Positions 34,127 through 39,846 of a DNA stretch of 39,846 bases are shown piece by piece; positions within the stretch are counted from its first letter, which is position 1; the number at the start of each line of letters is the position of its first letter. Under the pieces are notes generated by a model that had not been told where the DNA came from, made no database searches, and saw nothing but the letters and a program-made list of their open reading frames with translations. The stretch comes from Rhizobium mesosinicum (lineage in GTDB: Bacteria > Pseudomonadota > Alphaproteobacteria > Rhizobiales > Rhizobiaceae). The position numbers and the translations under genes are program-made. The stretch is from assembly GCF_019511345.1 (NCBI RefSeq), contig NZ_JAEUAK010000020.1:1-39846 (forward strand). The letters run 5' to 3'.

Positions 34127-34855
34127 TCAATGCCGCCCGCCTTCGAGATAAGCGGCGCGAACTTCCGGATTGGCAAGCAATTCCTTGCCACTGCCGCTCA
34201 TCGTCACCTTGCCGTTCACGAGAACATAGGCGCGGTGCGACAACCTCAGCGCTGCGAATGCGTTCTGCTCCACGAGGAAGACGGTGAGCCCTTCTTTTTC
34301 GTTCAGCACTTTGATGGCCTCGAAGATGCCCTTGACGATCAACGGCGCAAGGCCGAGCGAAGGCTCGTCGAGAAGGAGGAGCTTCGGACGCGCCATCAGC
34401 GCGCGACCGATCGACAGCATTTGCTGCTCTCCGCCTGAAAGCGTGCCGCCGCGCTGCGACTGGCGCTCTTTCAGACGTGGGAACAACGTGAAGATCTTTT
34501 CCACATCCTCATGGAAATATTTGAGGTTGTCGAGGCCGGCGCCCATTTGGAGATTCTCCAGCACGGTCATGCGCGGGAAAATGCGGCGCCCTTCAGGAGA
34601 CTGGGCAATGCGCAGCCGGGCGATCTCATGGGTCGGCAGCTTGGTGATATCGCGGCCCTCGAAGATGACCGAGCCGGCTCGGGCCTGCGGACTGCCGCAG
34701 ATCGTCATCATGAGAGTCGACTTGCCGGCACCGTTTGCGCCGATCAGGCTGACGATTTCGCCCTTGTTGACCTCGACATCAATTCCGGCGAGCGCACGGA
34801 TATTGCCATAATAGGTTTCGACGCCGTGAACCTTCAGTAGTGGTTGATCCGCCAT
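34127..34855 (-). CDS. livF: Branched-chain amino acid ABC transporter ATPase LivF/BraG
   Basis: This 242-residue ATPase has Walker A GANGAGKS, signature TLSGGEQQMLSIGRALM and Walker B LLLLDEPSLGLAP. Its ATG shares an A with the livG stop (TGATG), indicating coupling. It works with LivG to power the LivHM channel. Confidence 0.95.
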   Translation of the reverse strand: MADQPLLKVHGVETYYGNIRALAGIDVEVNKGEIVSLIGANGAGKSTLMMTICGSPQARAGSVIFEGRDITKLPTHEIARLRIAQSPEGRRIFPRMTVLENLQMGAGLDNLKYFHEDVEKIFTLFPRLKERQSQRGGTLSGGEQQMLSIGRALMARPKLLLLDEPSLGLAPLIVKGIFEAIKVLNEKEGLTVFLVEQNAFAALRLSHRAYVLVNGKVTMSGSGKELLANPEVRAAYLEGGRH

Positions 34856-35730
34856 CAGTGTGCATTCCCTTCGAGGCTCTCGACGGTGGCGATGACCTCG
34901 TCTACTTCTTCGTCCTCGACGCCGAGATAGGCCGCAATGACCTTCGGGTCGTTCTTCACGTGCTCAGGCGTGCCGTCGGAGATCTTCTGGCCGTATTCCA
35001 GGACGATGACGTGGTCGGAGATTTCCATGACCACCGACATATCGTGTTCAATAAGCAGGATCGAAGTGCCGGTTTCCGTACGGATACCGCGCAGCAGCGC
35101 GTTGAGGGCGGCTGACTCACGCGGATTGAGGCCAGCGGCGGGTTCGTCGAGGCAGAGAAGCTCCGGCCCGGTGCACATGGCGCGGGCGATTTCAAGACGA
35201 CGCTGGGCGCCATAAGGCAGGTCGCCGGCCGGATCATCTGCGCGATCGATGAGGTCGGCCTTTTCCAGCCAGTAACGCGCAAGCTCGATGGCGGCTGCAG
35301 CTTCCTTCTTGTAGGGACCGATGCCGAGCAGGCCGAGCACCGTGAAGCCCGAAGCCTTCATCAGCTTGTTGTGCTGCGCGACGAGCAGATTCTCCAAAAC
35401 GGTAAGCCCTGAGAAAAGGCGGATGTTCTGGAAGGTACGAGCGACCTTGGCTTCCTTGGTAATACGAAAATCCGGCAGACGCTCGAGTAGGTATTGCTTG
35501 CCGCTCTTCTGCGTCAGCGTGATCATGCCCATCGTCGGCTTGTAGAAGCCGGTGATGCAGTTGAAGACGGTCGTCTTGCCCGCGCCGTTTGGGCCGATCA
35601 GCGCCGTGATTTCGCCGCGCTTGGCCTCGAAGGAGAAGTCGTTGATGGCCATAAGGCCGCCGAACTTCATCGACAGGTGCTCGACCTTGAGCAAAGTGTC
35701 ATTCGACATCGTGTTTTCGACAGGGCTCAT
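34855..35730 (-). CDS. livG: Branched-chain amino acid ABC transporter ATPase LivG/BraF
   Basis: This 291-residue ATPase has Walker A GPNGAGKT, the LivG insertion ITKEAKVARTFQNIRLFSGLTVLENL, signature DLPYGAQRRLEIARAMC and Walker B LLCLDEPAAGLNP. The ATG at 35730 overlaps the livM stop in TGATG; a Met eight residues in (MSNDTLLK) is an alternative. An acidic C-terminal tail (VEDEEVDEVIATVE) is longer than in E. coli LivG. Confidence 0.95.
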   Translation of the reverse strand: MSPVENTMSNDTLLKVEHLSMKFGGLMAINDFSFEAKRGEITALIGPNGAGKTTVFNCITGFYKPTMGMITLTQKSGKQYLLERLPDFRITKEAKVARTFQNIRLFSGLTVLENLLVAQHNKLMKASGFTVLGLLGIGPYKKEAAAAIELARYWLEKADLIDRADDPAGDLPYGAQRRLEIARAMCTGPELLCLDEPAAGLNPRESAALNALLRGIRTETGTSILLIEHDMSVVMEISDHVIVLEYGQKISDGTPEHVKNDPKVIAAYLGVEDEEVDEVIATVESLEGNAH

Positions 35731-37127
35731 CAACCATGGCCCTCCTTGGTAAAGCTTCCAGATACCGCTTTGCGTTCCTTAAGGAAGGCGGTTGGTTCAC
35801 GCGAGCCGACGAAACCTCGTGGCTTGAACAGCATGACGATGACCATGGCGAGGCCGAAAAGCAGCATGCGATAGAGTTCTGGCGTGAACTCCGGTCCGAA
35901 GACGACCTTGAGGAAGCTCATTTCGCGCAGCACTTCCGTGCCCCCGACCATGACGACAGCAGCGATCGCGATACCCGTCAGCGAACCCATACCCCCTAGA
36001 ACGACTATCGCGAGGATGACGGCCGATTCCAGGAACACGAAGGATTCCGGCGAAACGAAGCCCTGGCGGGCAGCGAAAAAGGAGCCTGCAAAGCCGCCGA
36101 ACATGGCGCCTGTAGCAAAAGCCGTCAGCTTCGTCGTCACCGTATTGATGCCAAGCGAGCGACAAGCGATTTCGTCTTCACGAAGCGCTTCCCACGCCCG
36201 GCCGATTGGCATGCTACGCAACCGGATCGTCACGTAGGCTGTCAGCATGCAGAGCGCCAGAATGACGTAGAACAGGAAAATCTTGTAGTAGGCCGAGGAG
36301 CTCGCCAGACCGAAGGCCTTAGTGAAATTATTCGCCTTGCCGACATCGAAGCTCCAGATGCCGAAGACCGAGGCCTTGGCGATGCCGGAGATACCGAAGG
36401 TGCCTTTAGTCACTTCTGTCCAGTTGATGATAACGAGGCGGATGATTTCACCGAAGGCAAGCGTGACAATCGCCAGGTAATCGCCTCGCAGGCGCAGCAC
36501 CGGGAAGCCCAGGATGACGCCCCAGAGTGCCGCGAAGATGCCTGCAAGCGGCAGCAGCACCCAGAAGGATAGGCCGAAATGGGCTGATAGCAGCGCATAT
36601 GAATAGGCGCCGACCGCATAGAAGGCGACGTAGCCCAGATCGAGCAGACCCGCGAGACCGACGACGATGTTCAGGCCCCAGGCGAGCATCACATAGATCA
36701 GGATTTGGATGCCGAAATTGTCGACCCACTTCAACGCGCCCTGCGGGCCGAGGAAATAGGCGGTGGCCAGCGGGTAGACCAGGAGAAATAGGAGCGCGAT
36801 CTTCAGGAAATGCGTCCGGAAGAAGCCCTTGTCCGTCGAAATATCCAGTTCACCGTGGCGCGCCTTCGAAAGCTTACGCTGGTCAAGATGCGGCTTGATG
36901 AAAACGACCATCACGAAACGGCCGACAGCGGCGATCAGAACGAAGATTGTAAGCAGTCCCCAGCGCTGAACGACGATCAACTCGTTATTGATATTCTGCT
37001 GCGTGCCGAGACCGACATAGAGAACGAACAGGCCGAGCGAGATAAGACCGGCGAAGAAGGCTTCCCTAAGCCCCTTCTGGACAAGCCCGGCGTCGGACTT
37101 GCCAGCGGAAGTGTCGATGTTTGCCAT
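35730..37127 (-). CDS. livM: Branched-chain amino acid ABC transporter permease LivM/BraE
   Basis: This 465-residue permease has an N-terminal extension with two helices and a charged loop (about 20-110), then the LivM core (MLAWGLNIVVGLAGLLDLGYVAFYAVGAYSYALL, RGDYLAIVTLAFGEIIRLV, WEALREDEIACRSLGIN, LGGMGSLTGIAIAAV). It is 3 bp after livH. It forms the channel with LivH. Confidence 0.95.
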   Translation of the reverse strand: MANIDTSAGKSDAGLVQKGLREAFFAGLISLGLFVLYVGLGTQQNINNELIVVQRWGLLTIFVLIAAVGRFVMVVFIKPHLDQRKLSKARHGELDISTDKGFFRTHFLKIALLFLLVYPLATAYFLGPQGALKWVDNFGIQILIYVMLAWGLNIVVGLAGLLDLGYVAFYAVGAYSYALLSAHFGLSFWVLLPLAGIFAALWGVILGFPVLRLRGDYLAIVTLAFGEIIRLVIINWTEVTKGTFGISGIAKASVFGIWSFDVGKANNFTKAFGLASSSAYYKIFLFYVILALCMLTAYVTIRLRSMPIGRAWEALREDEIACRSLGINTVTTKLTAFATGAMFGGFAGSFFAARQGFVSPESFVFLESAVILAIVVLGGMGSLTGIAIAAVVMVGGTEVLREMSFLKVVFGPEFTPELYRMLLFGLAMVIVMLFKPRGFVGSREPTAFLKERKAVSGSFTKEGHG

Positions 37128-37130
37128 AAT

Positions 37131-38033
37131 TTATACCTTCTCGACTTCCGGCCGCCCGAGAATACCCGTCGGCTTGAAGATCAGCACGAATGCAAGGATG
37201 GCGAAGGTAGCGACATCCTTATAGGCAATCGTGAAATAGGCCGACCAAAGGGATTCGATGAGACCGATCATCAGTCCGCCAAGAACAGCACCCGGCAGGG
37301 AACCGATGCCACCGAGCACGGCCGCGGTGAAGGCCTTGACGCCCGGGACAAACCCGTCATTGAACGACGCGACGCCATAATACATGAGGTACATCGTGCC
37401 GGCGACGGCTGCGAGCGCAGCACCCATGATGAAGGTGATTGAGATTGTTTGGTCGACATTGACGCCCAAAAGAGCCGCCATCTTGCGGTCCTGTTCGGTC
37501 GCGCGCTGGGCGCGGCCGAGTGCCGTCCTGTGGACGATGTACCAGAAAGCGGCGAGCAGGATCACCGTGATGACAATGATGATGATCTGCTTCAGTGAAA
37601 CGGAGATGCCGCCGACATTATAAACCGTGCCGACGAGCGGCGGGATCGGCTTGTTGCGCGGACCCTGCGTGACCTGGATGAAGTTCGACAGCGTGATCGA
37701 CATGCCGATCGCGGTAATCAGCGGCGCCAGGCGGAAAGAACCGCGCAGCGGGCGGTAGGCGACACGCTCGATCGTCCAATTCCACAAACTCGTCATCAGC
37801 ATCGCGATCACAAGCATCGCCAGCAGCAGCACGGCTACTGGAAGACCCGCGAAGATGGATGTGAGAACGAGAAAGACGATAAGAGCAGCGAAACCACCAA
37901 GCATGAAAATATCGCCATGGGCGAAGTTGATCATGCCGATAATCCCGTAAACCATCGTATAGCCAATAGCCACAAGGCCATAGATGGATCCGAGAGTCAG
38001 CCCGTTGAAGAGCTGCTGGACGAAATACTCCAT
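37131..38033 (-). CDS. livH: Branched-chain amino acid ABC transporter permease LivH/BraD
   Basis: This 300-residue permease has LTLGSIYGLVAIGYTMVYGIIGMINFAHGDIFMLG, RATEQDRKMAALLGVN and AAVLGGIGSLPGAVLGGL, typical of LivH. It is the first gene of the operon. AGGGGAAATG precedes the ATG. The leader carries a small hairpin (38091-38110), and a sigma-54-like site lies further up. Confidence 0.95.
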   Translation of the reverse strand: MEYFVQQLFNGLTLGSIYGLVAIGYTMVYGIIGMINFAHGDIFMLGGFAALIVFLVLTSIFAGLPVAVLLLAMLVIAMLMTSLWNWTIERVAYRPLRGSFRLAPLITAIGMSITLSNFIQVTQGPRNKPIPPLVGTVYNVGGISVSLKQIIIIVITVILLAAFWYIVHRTALGRAQRATEQDRKMAALLGVNVDQTISITFIMGAALAAVAGTMYLMYYGVASFNDGFVPGVKAFTAAVLGGIGSLPGAVLGGLMIGLIESLWSAYFTIAYKDVATFAILAFVLIFKPTGILGRPEVEKV

Positions 38034-38536
38034 ATGTCATTTCCCCTGGATGCGAACCAAATTTAAGTTGCATCTCTTATTGATTTTATCGCTCCTGCTT
38101 TCACAGGAGCCTCTAACTCGCATTGCATAGCGGTTTCGTTGGAAATGTGAAGACAAAAAGGATTTACTGCGTCAGAATTTTGGGTAAACAGGCCTAAATG
38201 GCGCAATTCAGACCAAAATCCACACAAAAGCGGCATCGGTTGGCAAATTTTTAGCCAGAGCAGGCTTCCCACGCCTGATCTCACGTCCACAAATCAGGTC
38301 AGCGGCGTTCGCTTTGTGCGTAAACTGTTCCACAAATGAGGAATTCAAAGAAATTTCAAACTAGCGGATGCTATAAATTGCAAATGTCATTTCTGGGTAA
38401 ATGCTCGTCATGCGCTTTATGCAAACCCGCCAGCCCGTGCTATGTTGGGCATTCCAGCAAAGGTGCGGCAACGTCCTGTTACTCACTATATATGGTGTGA
38501 TGTCTCAAGACGAAGTTATGGGCGAATGGCAGGAAT
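38034..38536. promoter_or_regulatory. Divergent intergenic region between livH and cysQ
   Basis: About 500 bp, AT-rich, with no gene. It contains a 7-bp-stem hairpin in the livH leader (GCTCCTG at 38091-38097 and CAGGAGC at 38104-38110), a sigma-54-like site (listed separately), an inverted repeat TTTGTG (38313-38318) and CACAAA (38331-38336) 12 nt apart, and an ACTATATAT element near 38486 that could be a -10 for cysQ. Confidence 0.5.
38243..38257 (-). promoter_or_regulatory. Possible sigma-54 promoter for the liv/bra operon
   Basis: On the minus strand TGGC-TA-AAAAT-TTGC fits the -24/-12 consensus TGGCAC-N5-TTGC except at two positions. It would start a leader of about 200 nt. NtrC control of an amino-acid importer is reasonable, but I found no clear NtrC site upstream. 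Confidence 0.4.
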
Positions 38537-39334
38537 ATGCTGAAGACATTTGAACGGGCAGCCCTCGAAGCCGGCAAGGCCATCGTAGAAGTCTTCTGCG
38601 ACGGCTGCCCGGTGGAAATGAAGGCCGATGAAAGTCCGGTGACGTCCGCCGACCGAGAGGCTGAGCGAATCATACTGACGCACCTGGAGCGCGATTTCCC
38701 TGAAATCCCTGTCATCGCCGAAGAGTCGGTAGCTGCTGGCAAGGTGCCCGATATTGCCGGAAAGTCATTCTTCCTCGTCGATCCCTTGGATGGAACCCGG
38801 GAATTTCTGGATAAGCGCCAGGAGTTCACCGTCAATATCGCCTATGTGGAAAATGGCATCCCGGTCGTCGGCATCGTCTTTGCCCCTGCCCTCGGTGTCG
38901 CTTTTTCCGGCGAGCGCGGAAATGCAGAGAAGCTGGTGATCGACGACAAATTTGCGATAACTCAGAGAATGCCGATCAAAGTGCGCAAACAGCCGGCAGA
39001 GGGCATGGCGCTCGCAAGCTTTCGGCATGACAGCCCCGAGACCGGCCTCTTCCTCGCCAGGCATGCGATCTCCAAATGCACCAATATCGGTTCGTCTCTG
39101 AAATTCTGCCTGCTGGCAGAAGGCAAGGCCGATGTCTACCCACGCTTCACTCGCACCATGGAATGGGATACCGCGGCCGGCGATGCAGTGTTGCGCGCGG
39201 CCGGCGGATCGACTGTCACGATGGACGGCCAACCGCTCATCTACGGTAAAACCGGCGCGGCTGCCGATCTCGACTTCGCAAATCCCCATTTCGTCTCCTG
39301 GGGCGGCGAGAAGCCTGCGTTCGAGCAGGGATAG
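38537..39334 (+). CDS. cysQ: 3'(2'),5'-bisphosphate nucleotidase CysQ
   Basis: This 265-residue enzyme of the inositol monophosphatase superfamily removes the 3'-phosphate from PAP(S), recycling a product of sulfate activation. Metal and substrate sites are visible: IAEES (Glu62-Glu63), FLVDPLDGTREF (Asp82-Thr87), EFTVNIAYV and MEWDTAAGDAVL (Asp211). DGTREF/EFTVNIA favours CysQ over inositol or histidinol phosphatase. AGGA lies just ahead of the ATG. It stands alone, divergent from livH. Confidence 0.9.
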   Translation: MLKTFERAALEAGKAIVEVFCDGCPVEMKADESPVTSADREAERIILTHLERDFPEIPVIAEESVAAGKVPDIAGKSFFLVDPLDGTREFLDKRQEFTVNIAYVENGIPVVGIVFAPALGVAFSGERGNAEKLVIDDKFAITQRMPIKVRKQPAEGMALASFRHDSPETGLFLARHAISKCTNIGSSLKFCLLAEGKADVYPRFTRTMEWDTAAGDAVLRAAGGSTVTMDGQPLIYGKTGAAADLDFANPHFVSWGGEKPAFEQG

Positions 39335-39846
39335 CGATCGCCGAATGTTGGCAGAGCTGAGCAACATCAGGGCCTGACGGACCTCTGGTGGGAGATCGCC
39401 CCACTAATCGTTCGGGCTTTTGATTCGGAGCCGCGCCCGATTCCTTTTCCCGCCGCATCCTCTTCGACTGTCGCCGCAATTATTGTCGCCGGGCGCCATG
39501 TGACTTCGGTAACATCGCGCCTAAGACAGACACAATTAATGGTATTCGAGCCATAGTTCCAGATGACCGGTTCCCGCGGCATCCGCCCAGTCTCATTGCG
39601 GCACAACAGACGCCATATTCGATCCCGGCCGGACCGGGATTGCTGTGGACCTGCCGGGATTGGCGCGTTTTGGCGCGACGCAGGCCGTGGCGATCACACC
39701 TTCCCGGCTGCCGTCCCAGATCGGCCAAGCACATAAGATTGCTAATAAAAACCCCGGTTGAAAATTAAAACTCCTGATTTTGCATAAACTTAACGCAACT
39801 GCGAAGTTTGCTGCGATGCGAAATTTCTCTGGACTCGGTTAAACAA
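39335..39846. other. Terminal 512 bp, no gene seen
   Basis: No frame here has a convincing ribosome site or family. There is a 7-bp hairpin, ATCCCGG (39622-39628) and CCGGGAT (39634-39640), and an AT-rich last 120 bp that looks like the upstream region of a gene beyond the window. Confidence 0.5.

Noticed and set aside
38241..38255. Sigma-54-like match on the plus strand facing cysQ
   Set aside because: The same bases fit better on the minus strand; the plus reading has a poor -12 and lies nearly 300 bp from cysQ.
39367..39606. Leftward frame of 79 codons after cysQ
   Set aside because: No ribosome site, no recognisable family, and unlike neighbouring coding sequence.

Overview
The window looks like a chromosomal segment of a Rhizobium/Agrobacterium-type alphaproteobacterium. 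The evidence is GC-rich codon use, an urt-ure supercluster with the extra small genes typical of rhizobia, a branched-chain amino acid operon in the order livH-livM-livG-livF-DUF6867-solute binder (the braDEFGC order), an EcfG/RpoE2-type promoter, and C-rich/G-rich REP-like palindromes. I saw no tRNA, rRNA, CRISPR array, insertion sequence or prophage gene.

Layout. 1-3654 (+): a small DUF559 nuclease-like gene beside a REP-like repeat, then two permeases and an NMT1/THI5-type binding protein of an ABC importer, closed by a clear terminator. 3655-8610 (+): an RND efflux adaptor and pump, closed by a bidirectional terminator. 8617-10033: a LacI-family repressor with three palindromic operators in its divergent promoter region, and a very short ORF on the other side. 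10145-10831 (+): a Crp/Fnr regulator behind a perfect FNR/FixK box. 10828-24833 (-): a 14-kb nitrogen cluster, read urtABCDE, ureD, ureA, DUF1272, ureB, lprI-like, GT29-like, ureC, a GGDEF gene, ureE, ureF, ureG. 25015-26919 (-): a PAP2 phosphatase with an autotransporter-type repeat tail. 27099-31386 (+): a hybrid histidine kinase whose sensor half is an NCS1-type permease, followed by its probable LuxR-type response regulator. 31407-32378 (-): a D-2-hydroxyacid dehydrogenase. 32508-38033 (-): the liv/bra importer operon. 38537-39334 (+): cysQ.

How it fits together. UrtABCDE imports urea with ATP. UreABC hydrolyses it to ammonia and CO2, and UreDEFG insert nickel into the urease. The liv/bra importer brings in amino acids. 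The first ABC importer belongs to a family that takes up pyrimidine-like compounds. The permease-kinase fusion may sense a nucleobase-like nitrogen compound. The window therefore reads as a nitrogen-scavenging region with an efflux pump and a few regulators set into it.

The most interesting points are the NCS1 permease-kinase fusion with a Cys-rich linker and an EcfG-type promoter, the RNA structures inside the urt-ure transcript (including G-quadruplex-capable REP pairs and two stem-loops that could exchange partners ahead of ureD), a sialyltransferase-fold protein inside the urease operon, and a three-operator LacI control region facing almost no gene.
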